This document shows, one piece after another, positions 1 through 6,697 of a stretch of 64,000 nucleotides of DNA. The stretch covers positions 103,036 to 167,035 of the forward strand of contig JABWCQ010000006.1 in assembly GCA_013360195.1 (NCBI GenBank), in the 5' to 3' direction. The notes beneath the pieces are model-generated. The model did no database searches, was not told the origin of the DNA, and saw only the letters and a program-made list of their open reading frames with translations. The DNA comes from a bacterium (GTDB lineage Bacteria > Electryoneota > RPQS01). The translations under genes and the position numbers were made by a program. Position 1 is the stretch's first letter. Every line of letters begins with the position of its first letter.

Positions 1-205
1 AATGCGTGATGACATAGGCCAGTCTCCCGCCCGCCAGTCCAAACAAGAGTGAGGCCACGGATATATCAACAATTGAATTGCCCGCGACACCCCGTTTCGG
101 TGCGCGCTTGGATGCAATCCAAATTCCAAAGCCAAACGCCAGCGCCAGCATCAAACCATAGCTGTGCAGCGCGAACGGGCCAATCTTAAATAGTTCTGGA
201 TGCAA
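1..205 (-). CDS. lgt: Prolipoprotein diacylglyceryl transferase, N-terminal part (runs off the window)
   Basis: Reading the minus strand from a TTG codon at 205 gives MHPELFKIGPF followed by ALHSYGLMLALAF, then a GGRLAYVI stretch before the window edge. This is the hallmark start of Lgt, the inner-membrane enzyme that transfers diacylglycerol from phosphatidylglycerol to the lipobox cysteine of prolipoproteins. About 68 codons are present, covering the first membrane segment and the start of the second. A TTG start is required: the frame has a stop (TAG, 218-220, which also ends the upstream gene) and no ATG or GTG before the conserved residues. It lies 12 bp behind the HEPN-like gene, so it is probably cotranscribed with it. 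Several lipoproteins in this window would be its substrates. Confidence 0.9.
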   Translation of the reverse strand, partial: MHPELFKIGPFALHSYGLMLALAFGFGIWIASKRAPKRGVAGNSIVDISVASLLFGLAGGRLAYVITH

Positions 206-217
206 AGGGGAAATTAC

Positions 218-589
218 CTACTTCAACTCACCAAGTGAACGCAAGATTTCTTCGGCTGTTAGTACAGCGTTCTCAGCTTTTCTATCGGAGATATTTTTCC
301 AGTCAAAATAATCAGCAGCAACACGATCTGCAATAAGGCGACTTAACTCATCACCAACGTGCTTTTCAATCGGATTTGAGGAGTTCTTGAATTCTTCTAT
401 GACAAGAGCATGGCTAAACTTTCCATTCTTGTATACAATACTCCTCTTATTTTTTGCAATATTGTATGCCGCATAATACGCGCGACTTATAGCGTTCCGA
501 TTATCGCATTCCTTCCCGATAGCGATTAAAGGGTCTTGGCCAATTAGCTCTTGAGCGAAAAAGTAATATTGTAACCAATCGAATGTCAT
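218..589 (-). CDS. HEPN-like small protein, last gene of an AT-rich cassette
   Basis: 123 residues, all-helical in character. The segment NAISRAYYAAYNIAK (about residues 32-46) and the later RVAADYFDWKNISDRKAENA region match the two-helix pattern of small HEPN proteins (SRAYYA in helix 2, ADY plus a helix rich in A/E near the C terminus). HEPN proteins are frequently RNases or the non-toxic partner in toxin-antitoxin and defence modules. The classic Rx4-6H catalytic motif is not evident here, so activity is uncertain. Its ATG overlaps the TGA of the preceding gene (TGATG), indicating translational coupling. The base composition is clearly AT-richer than rsmI and lgt on either side, which suggests acquisition. 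The family call is by eye. Confidence 0.55.
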   Translation of the reverse strand: MTFDWLQYYFFAQELIGQDPLIAIGKECDNRNAISRAYYAAYNIAKNKRSIVYKNGKFSHALVIEEFKNSSNPIEKHVGDELSRLIADRVAADYFDWKNISDRKAENAVLTAEEILRSLGELK

Positions 590-1086
590 CAGAACTCAAG
601 TTTTACTGTTAAAGTATTGCGAATATTGTTAGGTTGATGTAGCCACCATTCATTGTCAAAAGCTCGCAACTTTCTTCTCGCTTCAATGACATTTGTGTCA
701 AGATGGACAGATATAACTGCATGCGTGGTCTCATCTTCTGGGTCATATAGTAGTGCCTCTTTAGAAACTGCTCCTGGGAAATAGCGATTTACACTATCTA
801 ATACTGAGTATAGTTCGTTTACGCTCAAACCTTTGGTGGTACAAAATGATATGAATTCATAGTCCACCCAATGAAGGTGAGCAGTACTTAATGCAATTGG
901 TTCAAAGTCAACTTGCAAAAATGCTGTATTTACTATCCCAAGCACGGACGAGGTTGTAAGGGATGAAGAACGGATTCTACTTCCAATCGGAGACATGCGT
1001 GTAGTGGTTTCAGGTGTCCGCTTAGCCTTTTGGACGTCATGCGACAAAGAGGTGTTTTGTCGAGCTATGGTCGCTTCATAATACAT
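589..1086 (-). CDS. Hypothetical protein, middle gene of the AT-rich cassette
   Basis: 165 residues with no family I recognise. The N-terminal 50 residues are rich in Ser/Thr/Arg and look disordered; the rest (from about residue 65) is a mixed alpha/beta stretch with LHWVDYEFISFC, PEDETTHAVISVHLD and RRKLRAFDNEWW. The start codon lies inside the upstream TIGR04255 gene (11-bp overlap) and the stop overlaps the start of the HEPN-like gene, so the three are almost certainly translated as a unit. Codon use is AT-rich like its neighbours and unlike rsmI. The overlaps and continuous coding character support a real gene. Function cannot be assigned. Confidence 0.65.
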   Translation of the reverse strand: MYYEATIARQNTSLSHDVQKAKRTPETTTRMSPIGSRIRSSSLTTSSVLGIVNTAFLQVDFEPIALSTAHLHWVDYEFISFCTTKGLSVNELYSVLDSVNRYFPGAVSKEALLYDPEDETTHAVISVHLDTNVIEARRKLRAFDNEWWLHQPNNIRNTLTVKLEF

Positions 1087-1819
1087 TGTATTCGAATTCC
1101 TTTCTGGCCTTTTCAGTTATAGAAGATTCGAACGCGAGCTCCGCTTCTGAATGTCCAAAGTTCAGCCATTCTATTATCTGATTAATGTCAACTGGGCGCG
1201 GCTTGGACGATTCCACTGTGACATCTAATCTAAACTTATACTCACTCTCGGTGCTATCTACATTTCCGCACTCAAGCGTAAGAATTGTGTCGCTCTCGCA
1301 ATCTAACTCGACTCCCCATAAGAACGACCTCATTTTTTTCGCTGCCTCATACGGGTTCTGAGGGCCGACTCGAAAATAGTCGCTCGCGGTGCTCCAGTTT
1401 ACCAATATTTGAGGCCTGTTCAAATATTGCAGCTTTATAGACTTCACGGAAAGTGGTCGTGCAACTTCAACGAATGTAGGGAAATCTTTCTCAAATCGTC
1501 CTAAAAATGAACTCCAATCGTCGTATGGCCGAAGTCGGTTGAATATGATGTTTCCGACGCCTACTTGAATTACATTCAAGCCGTCCTCACTCCAGAACTG
1601 TATCCTTGATTGCTGGTTCATTACTGGAGCGATTCCAATATCGCTCTTTCGAACTTCAAAATTCAAGAGATTAGTTTGTTTTCGTTGCGGGTACCGATCA
1701 GCAATTTGGGAAAACAATACCCCTGGTACGGTTTGATCCCAAGAACTATCAATCTCGAAAGAGATTTCAATAATTGCTTCCTGAATTGGAGACTTTCTAT
1801 AAACCACTTTTGCTGCCAT
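1076..1819 (-). CDS. TIGR04255 family protein, first gene of the AT-rich cassette
   Basis: 247 residues, the usual length of the sporadically distributed TIGR04255 family. Signature features are the N-terminal YRKSPIQEAIIEISFE segment, the mid-protein SRIQFWSEDGLNVIQVG and FNRLRPYDDW blocks, a SIKLQYLNRP strand, and the C-terminal helix with WLNFGHSEAELAFESSITEKA. The family has no established biochemical role; it is patchily distributed and often found in variable genome regions. It starts 22 bp after the rsmI stop and is followed by two overlapping genes. AT-rich codon use sets all three apart from the flanking housekeeping genes. A role in an accessory or defence-like module is inference from context only. 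Confidence 0.75.
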   Translation of the reverse strand: MAAKVVYRKSPIQEAIIEISFEIDSSWDQTVPGVLFSQIADRYPQRKQTNLLNFEVRKSDIGIAPVMNQQSRIQFWSEDGLNVIQVGVGNIIFNRLRPYDDWSSFLGRFEKDFPTFVEVARPLSVKSIKLQYLNRPQILVNWSTASDYFRVGPQNPYEAAKKMRSFLWGVELDCESDTILTLECGNVDSTESEYKFRLDVTVESSKPRPVDINQIIEWLNFGHSEAELAFESSITEKARKEFEYNVL

Positions 1820-1841
1820 CTAATAGTGCCTCAGAGATAAA

Positions 1842-2558
1842 TCAGTTATTTCCTTGATCAGAACTGTCATCCGTACCCGCAACAACCACGACAAACTCGC
1901 CGCGCGGTTCGTGCTTTTCGAAATGCGCAATCGCGTCACTCAAATGCCCGCGCACAATCTCTTCAAAGACTTTCGTCAGCTCGCGGCAAACGGCGACCTT
2001 GCGGTTGCCCAAATATTCGTGAAGTTCGTAAAGCGTTTTCTGTACCCGGTGCACACTCTCGTACAACACTATTGTGCGCGGTTCGTCGGCAAGCTGTTTG
2101 AGCTTCGTCTGCCTGCCCTTCTTGTGGGGAAGAAAACCCTCAAACACAAATTTATCGGTTCGCAGTCCGGAGAGCACCAGCGCCGGAATCAAGGCCGCCG
2201 GACCGGGAATTGTCATCACGTTATAACCCGCTTCAAGTGCCGCACTGACCAACAGTGTGCCCGGGTCGCTGATGCCCGGTGTTCCTGCGTCACTAATGAG
2301 CGCGATGCGCTTGCCCAGTGCCAACTGTTCAATCACCCAGACCATTTTTGTCCTCAGATTGTGCGCGCCGTAGCTCGTCGTTGGAACCTGAATCCCATAG
2401 TGGTCAAGCAGCCGCTTCGAGTGCCGCGTGTCTTCACACAACAGCACATCCGCCGTTTTCAGAATCTCAATCGCGCGAAACGTGATGTCTCCCAGATTGC
2501 CAATCGGTGTGGCGACAACTGCCAATGTGCCGGCAGGAAATTGTGAAGTCTCGCTCAC
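1842..2558 (-). CDS. rsmI: 16S rRNA (cytidine1402-2'-O)-methyltransferase RsmI
   Basis: SAM-dependent tetrapyrrole-methylase-fold enzyme that methylates the ribose of C1402 in 16S rRNA. Visible hallmarks are LAVVATPIGNLGDIT at the N terminus, LLCEDTRHSKRLL, ISDAGTPGISDPG (SAM-binding loop), TIPGPAALIPALVLSG, FEGFLPHKKGR, IVLYESVHRV and the C-terminal GEFVVVVAG. I prefer the GTG at 2558 (VSETSQFPAG as fMet-SETSQFPAG); a GTG at 2585 would add nine residues that are encoded inside a GC-rich palindrome and look non-native. Neither start has a strong Shine-Dalgarno sequence. It sits between lat and the AT-rich cassette on the same strand. Confidence 0.95.
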   Translation of the reverse strand: MSETSQFPAGTLAVVATPIGNLGDITFRAIEILKTADVLLCEDTRHSKRLLDHYGIQVPTTSYGAHNLRTKMVWVIEQLALGKRIALISDAGTPGISDPGTLLVSAALEAGYNVMTIPGPAALIPALVLSGLRTDKFVFEGFLPHKKGRQTKLKQLADEPRTIVLYESVHRVQKTLYELHEYLGNRKVAVCRELTKVFEEIVRGHLSDAIAHFEKHEPRGEFVVVVAGTDDSSDQGNN

Positions 2559-2574
2559 AACGAAAAAAAGACGA

Positions 2575-2605
2575 GGCCGGGGCACGCCCGCGCGTGCCCC
2601 CGGCC
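2575..2605. repeat. GC-rich palindrome between lat and rsmI
   Basis: The arms GGCCGGGGCAC and GTGCCCCCGGCC flank an 8-base GC loop and can form a stem with one bulge. The GGGGCAC/GTGCCCC core resembles the palindromes at 34293-34320 and 35649-35676. It lies just upstream of the preferred rsmI start and could act as a mobile palindromic unit or a transcript stabiliser. Confidence 0.5.
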
Positions 2606-2646
2606 TGTTCCACGGTTACTGCGATTCGAATCTGTCAAAGCCCGAA

Positions 2647-3996
2647 TCAAGCAGGTTGAAGATGCACCTGATCGAGAATCTCGCCCGTGCACTTGCGGAT
2701 GACCTCCACGCCCATCGCAATCTCCGCCTCGGAGATATTCAGAGCGGGACGGAAGCGAATCGAATGCGTGCCCGACGGCAGCATGCACAATCCGTTCTCA
2801 TACAGTGCGTCCACAAGACGATTGCGAAGCGACGTCGTCGGCAGGTCGAAGGCACACATGAGTCCCTTGCCGCGCACGTTGGAGACCATCTGCGGATAGT
2901 CATTTGCAATACTTTGCAGCATAAACAGCGCCTTCTCGCCCGTCTTTGCCGCATGATCAACGAGATTCTCGTCGCGAATAATCTCAAGATAGACCTTGAA
3001 GCGGTACATGTCAATCAGATTCCCGCCCCAGGTCGAGTTGATACGAGAAGACACGGCGAACACGTTATCCTCCACTTCGTCAATGCGCGGCCCGGCGATG
3101 AAACCGCAGACCTGACTCTTCTTGCCGAAACAGAACATATCCGGCTCGACACCGTGATGCTGCCAGCCCCACATCTTGCCCGTCAAACCGACACCGCACT
3201 GCACTTCGTCGAAGATGAGCATGGCATCATTCTCATTGGCAAGGTTGCGAAGTGACTGGAAGAACTCGGTGCGGAAATGATTGTCCCCGCCCTCGCCCTG
3301 AATCGGCTCGATTATGATGGCGCAGATTTCATCCTTGCGTTCGTGGAAATGCTGCTTCATTTGCGCAATTGCGAGCTTCTCTTTGCGTTCGGTTTCTTCG
3401 AGGTGCCCTTCCGTCAATGGAAAGCGCAATTTCGGATTGACCACCCGCGGCCAGTCGAATTTGGCGAAGTACTTATACTTGTTCGGATCCGCCGTATTCG
3501 TCATGGACACCGTGTAGCCCGTGCGGCCATGGAAACACTCTTCAAAGTGCATCACCTGATTCCCGATTTCGCGGCGATAGCCCTTGGCGAAATTTTTGCG
3601 AACCTTCCAGTCCATCGCGGACTTGAGCGCATTCTCAATGCCTAACGAGCCGCCGGCGACATAGAATGAGTGCTTGAATGACGGCGGGATGGCAATCTTG
3701 AAGAATGTGTCCACGAATTCCGCGAACTCCACCGTGTAAAGATCGGAGTTCGTGATATTGTTTACCGCCAGCTTGCCCAGCTTCTCAATCATATCCGGCG
3801 TCGTCAGCCGAGGGTGATTGAATCCGACGGGACTTGATGCGAAAAAACTGAAGAAGTCCATGAATTTGCGGTTGTGCCGCGAATCCATGAAGTACGAGCC
3901 CTTCGAATTCTCCAGGTCAAAGACCAGATCAAATCCGTCGGCAAGCATATATTTGGACAGCGTCTCGTGGACGTTTTTCGGTGTGATGTGCGACAT
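2647..3996 (-). CDS. lat: L-lysine 6-aminotransferase
   Basis: 449 residues, a class-III PLP aminotransferase of the lysine epsilon-aminotransferase subfamily, which converts L-lysine plus 2-oxoglutarate to 2-aminoadipate semialdehyde plus glutamate. Diagnostic blocks are FFSFFASSPVGFNHPRL near the N terminus, FYVAGGSLGIENALK (PLP phosphate binding), ECFHGRTGYTVSMTNT, IIEPIQGEGGD, LIFDEVQCGVGLTGK (Asp contacting the pyridine N) and FGKKSQVCG containing the PLP lysine near residue 297. A strong Shine-Dalgarno (AAGGAAGG) precedes the ATG. It follows the hydrolase gene after 128 bp and precedes rsmI. The aldehyde dehydrogenase at 9581-11119 is on the same strand and could oxidise the product to 2-aminoadipate, but that link is inferred. 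Confidence 0.92.
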   Translation of the reverse strand: MSHITPKNVHETLSKYMLADGFDLVFDLENSKGSYFMDSRHNRKFMDFFSFFASSPVGFNHPRLTTPDMIEKLGKLAVNNITNSDLYTVEFAEFVDTFFKIAIPPSFKHSFYVAGGSLGIENALKSAMDWKVRKNFAKGYRREIGNQVMHFEECFHGRTGYTVSMTNTADPNKYKYFAKFDWPRVVNPKLRFPLTEGHLEETERKEKLAIAQMKQHFHERKDEICAIIIEPIQGEGGDNHFRTEFFQSLRNLANENDAMLIFDEVQCGVGLTGKMWGWQHHGVEPDMFCFGKKSQVCGFIAGPRIDEVEDNVFAVSSRINSTWGGNLIDMYRFKVYLEIIRDENLVDHAAKTGEKALFMLQSIANDYPQMVSNVRGKGLMCAFDLPTTSLRNRLVDALYENGLCMLPSGTHSIRFRPALNISEAEIAMGVEVIRKCTGEILDQVHLQPA

Positions 3997-4124
3997 GGTA
4001 AACCTTCCTTTCAGTTAAACGGTTCTTGCTTCTAAAACAATAGACCACCGTTCACCGCGGAGGGTCCGTGGAGCCAGTGTTGCGCTGCGTCAGCGCACGG
4101 TAATCAATTCGCACGAATATCATG

Positions 4125-4943
4125 TTATCTTAAAAACTCCGTAATCTCACGCTCGTACTGCTCGGGCTGCTCCCACATCGGAAAATTGGTTGACTCGTGC
4201 CAGAGGAGTATCTGCCGGCCGTTCGCAAACTCTGCCGCCAATCGCTCGTCGTAGCCTGAAGACTTCGCCCCCCAACCCAACAGCACTTCACCGTCAAAAT
4301 TGCGCAATATCTTGCGGTAGGTCTGAACTTCATTCTGAAACTCACTCAGCGGAAAGTCCGGCGAACGCTCAGCGTGCCATCCGCCCCCCAGGAGTTCGCT
4401 GAACATCGGCTTGAACAGTTGCCGGCTGGTCTCAGACAGCCCCGATTCCCGCTCCAGCCATTTGCCGAGCCGGTGCTTATTCCAATCGCCGGTTCGCCAT
4501 GGCAACAGATGCTTGACTGCCGTATGACGCTTCAGAGGCAAATTCAACAGCCCCAGCCGGCGAACCCGTTCAGGCTCCGCAAGCAGAAACTCAAGTGCAA
4601 GCCACGCGCCATCGCCAAGCCCCATGATGTCCAATTTGTCGCACTGCTGAGCGTTGGCTGTTTCTATCAGCCATTTGCGAAGTCCATCCCGCGTCAACCG
4701 CAGTTTCAACGACTCAATCCGGTTGCGGGAACGCCCCCACCCCGGGTAGTCCGGTGCGATGATTCTGCGACTCCGGCCGATTGCCTGTATCGTTGTGGAC
4801 CATACGAACGAAGCTGCCGGAGTGGGGTGGAGCAATAGCAGAGGGAAACTGCCCGCTCGGCCTTCCACCACCGCAAATGTGCGCACGCCTCCAGCGGAAA
4901 ATTCCTGAAACGCAAACCCCGCGACGTCAAACCAGCTCGCCAC
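4125..4943 (-). CDS. Alpha/beta hydrolase-fold protein lacking the catalytic triad
   Basis: 272 residues with the alpha/beta hydrolase layout: LLLLHPTPAASFVW (oxyanion-loop position), IIAPDYPGWGRS after strand 4, and the nucleophile elbow region DIMGLGDGAWLALEFLLAEPERV. The elbow reads G-L-G-D-G, so the Ser/Cys/Asp nucleophile position is Gly110. In the C-terminal GWGAKSSGYDE block the usual catalytic Asp is replaced, and in STNFPMWEQPEQ the expected His (as in GHFP) is Asn253. All three triad positions therefore appear lost, pointing to a pseudoenzyme, binding protein or altered chemistry. It starts 8 bp after the PIN gene in a tight run of genes. No signal peptide. The substrate is unknown. 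Confidence 0.8.
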   Translation of the reverse strand: MASWFDVAGFAFQEFSAGGVRTFAVVEGRAGSFPLLLLHPTPAASFVWSTTIQAIGRSRRIIAPDYPGWGRSRNRIESLKLRLTRDGLRKWLIETANAQQCDKLDIMGLGDGAWLALEFLLAEPERVRRLGLLNLPLKRHTAVKHLLPWRTGDWNKHRLGKWLERESGLSETSRQLFKPMFSELLGGGWHAERSPDFPLSEFQNEVQTYRKILRNFDGEVLLGWGAKSSGYDERLAAEFANGRQILLWHESTNFPMWEQPEQYEREITEFLR

Positions 4944-4951
4944 GCGCGCGG

Positions 4952-5401
4952 TCAGGCGAATAAAGTTTCAAAGGGATTCTCAACCGTCAACTCGCGCACT
5001 GCAAGATACGGAGCGGAGTCCGCGGTCACTATCGTATTCACCCCATGCGCCAGCGCTGTCGCGGCGATGTACGCCTCGTGCAAACGGTCCTTCAATGCGG
5101 GATGTTTGTCCACAAGTTTCAAGGCTCGCTTTAAGATATTCTCATCGCCGTACAGGATTAGCGGCTCGCGGCGTTTCAGCATTGATTCAATTGCTGCATG
5201 CACCGTGGCTGCCCGTAGCGGCGCGGCGCACAGCACGCTTGATGTTATGCTCTCGCTCCATTTGACCAGACTCGCATCACAGATGCATGTAACCCACGGC
5301 TCGGCGGCGCACGATTTCAAATATTTGGCAGCGCGAGGATGCAGCGGATGTGTCGTGTCCGTTGCTGTCAAAAGGAGGGACGTATCAATGCACTTCAGCA
5401 T
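4952..5401 (-). CDS. PIN-domain protein, VapC-like putative toxin
   Basis: 149 residues. The N-terminal CIDTSLLLTATD gives the first PIN acidic residue, a middle acidic region follows, and the C-terminal EAYIAATALAHGVNTIVTAD matches the conserved helix-strand end of PIN nucleases, in which D/E and the final Asp coordinate Mg2+ or Mn2+ for RNA cleavage. The helix Asp is Glu here. It lies 38 bp behind a small excisionase-type HTH gene, the order typical of HTH-PIN toxin-antitoxin pairs. Whether it is toxic or a regulatory RNase is not determinable from sequence. Confidence 0.75.
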   Translation of the reverse strand: MLKCIDTSLLLTATDTTHPLHPRAAKYLKSCAAEPWVTCICDASLVKWSESITSSVLCAAPLRAATVHAAIESMLKRREPLILYGDENILKRALKLVDKHPALKDRLHEAYIAATALAHGVNTIVTADSAPYLAVRELTVENPFETLFA

Positions 5402-5439
5402 GTTCAGACCTTTCCCCGCTCGCGGCGGAGAAGAGGAAG

Positions 5440-5724
5440 TTACTTCTGTTTCAGCCCGATTGCTGCCGCAACCTTGAGTAAATCATCAAAGCCGGACCGT
5501 TTTGTTTTCGCTCCGCTATCGCTCTTCGAGCTTGCTTTGCCCCGAATCGTTGCCTGCTTCTGGCGATAGAGCCACAGCTCAGGAGCTTCGTAGGGTATCC
5601 GCCACTGCTTGCCGACACGAATTGCCGGAAGCCGCCCTTCCCGTGCCAGCACTCGCACTGTGCTGCGGCTTACCTTCAGCAGTTTGGCCGCTTCGGCGGT
5701 TGTGTGATATTCTTCGCTTGGCAT
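5440..5724 (-). CDS. Excisionase/MerR-type helix-turn-helix protein, putative antitoxin of the PIN pair
   Basis: 94 residues. The segment TTAEAAKLLKVSRSTVRVLAREGRLPAIRVGKQWRI (about residues 8-44, split here only for description) is the HTH_17/excisionase-family DNA-binding module: helix-turn-helix followed by a wing ending in RVGKQWRIP. The Lys/Ser-rich C-terminal tail with FDDLLKVAAAIG could bind the PIN partner. It starts 4 bp after the DinB gene and is followed by the PIN gene, so autoregulation of the pair from inside a long operon is plausible. No phage integrase is nearby, so a role as a true excisionase is unlikely. Confidence 0.75.
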   Translation of the reverse strand: MPSEEYHTTAEAAKLLKVSRSTVRVLAREGRLPAIRVGKQWRIPYEAPELWLYRQKQATIRGKASSKSDSGAKTKRSGFDDLLKVAAAIGLKQK

Positions 5725-5728
5725 GTCT

Positions 5729-6202
5729 CTATTTTGCCGCCTTCTTCAGAAGTGCAATCTGTCCGGCGTGGTAAATGTCGTGCTGCATGATTCCCTGCAA
5801 AACAAGATAGCGCGGAACGCGGCCGCCGGCTACAGGTGTTTCAAGCTGGTCGTCTTTCAAAGCGGCAGAAGCGGAAATCAGTTCGGCCTGAATATCGCGA
5901 AGATCGCGTACCGTTCTCTGCCAGTCCGCTTCACTGGTTTCCGTCGGTTTCGGCCAATCGAGGGACTCGTTCATTTCCGCCCTTTGGTCACGCAGCCGAA
6001 TGGCCGTATAGCGCTTCCACGCGACGACATGCAGTACAAGCTCCCAAATCGTGTGCGCGTCCGGCAACGGTCGATGCAGTGCGCGCGCCGAATCCACATC
6101 CTTCAACAGATGCATCAATGCCGGGCCGAAACGCGCTTCGCCGGTCTCGTCCCCTTCAAACGTGAGCTGCATCAGCTCGATTTGACGCTGTACTTCCGTC
6201 AT
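5729..6202 (-). CDS. DinB-family four-helix protein (paralogue 1)
   Basis: 157 residues of the DinB/YfiT-like metalloprotein fold: four helices with a His triad. The first His is in TIWELVLHVVAWKR and the HxxxH pair in GIMQHDIYHAGQIALLKKA at the C terminus. These proteins bind a divalent metal; members include thiol (bacillithiol/mycothiol) S-transferases and many proteins of unknown role. It starts 4 bp after the preceding DinB gene, to which it is clearly related (shared WELxLHxVAWKR and HDxYHAGQIxLLKKA), indicating tandem duplication. Confidence 0.85.
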   Translation of the reverse strand: MTEVQRQIELMQLTFEGDETGEARFGPALMHLLKDVDSARALHRPLPDAHTIWELVLHVVAWKRYTAIRLRDQRAEMNESLDWPKPTETSEADWQRTVRDLRDIQAELISASAALKDDQLETPVAGGRVPRYLVLQGIMQHDIYHAGQIALLKKAAK

Positions 6203-6206
6203 GATA

Positions 6207-6695
6207 CTACTTTATGCCTCCGCCGCTGAATTCGACCTGCGCGGCCTTCTTCAACAGAGAAATCTGCCCCGCGTGATACAAATCATGATGAACGATGCCA
6301 AACAGATAATCCGAATAGACCGTTTCGCGCCCCGGAGGAGATTGATAGAGCTTCTCATTCGTTAAACGCGCCACTACGGCCAAAAGCTCCGCCTGCGCAA
6401 CCCGCAGTGCGTTCAAGACGTGCTCCCACTCTGCGTCGTCGCCCTCTTCAGGTTTCGGGAAATTGTCCGCCTCGTCAACTGTGAACTCCCGGCTCTCCAG
6501 CCAATGTGTCACGGCGCGCTTCCAAGCGACCGTGTGCAGCGCAATTTCCCAAATCGAATGAACACCTTGCACATGATGGCGTTTGGCCATGTGACAATCC
6601 ACGCCGTCCAATGCTTCCATCAGCGACGGTCCGTGCCACGCCTCACCTTCAAATGCCCGTTGAATTTGCTTCAGGTGTGATGCCAGTTCGTTCAT
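6207..6695 (-). CDS. DinB-family four-helix protein (paralogue 2)
   Basis: 162 residues. The metal-binding residues of the DinB fold are visible in SIWEIALHTVAWKRA and GIVHHDLYHAGQISLLKKAA. It is close in sequence to the adjacent paralogue at 5729-6202 and more distant from the pair at 8558-9501. Only 2 bp separate it from the upstream envelope-protein gene, so it sits inside a tightly packed minus-strand operon. Function is likely metal-dependent small-molecule (possibly thiol) chemistry, by family only. Confidence 0.85.
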   Translation of the reverse strand: MNELASHLKQIQRAFEGEAWHGPSLMEALDGVDCHMAKRHHVQGVHSIWEIALHTVAWKRAVTHWLESREFTVDEADNFPKPEEGDDAEWEHVLNALRVAQAELLAVVARLTNEKLYQSPPGRETVYSDYLFGIVHHDLYHAGQISLLKKAAQVEFSGGGIK

Positions 6696-6697
6696 GG

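Noticed and set aside
1854..2546. Open frame on the plus strand opposite rsmI
   Set aside because: Antisense to a clear RsmI gene, Arg/Cys-rich and without domain signs.
5440..5724. Phage or integrative-element excisionase
   Set aside because: No integrase, att repeats or other phage genes nearby; it precedes a PIN gene, so an antitoxin is more likely.
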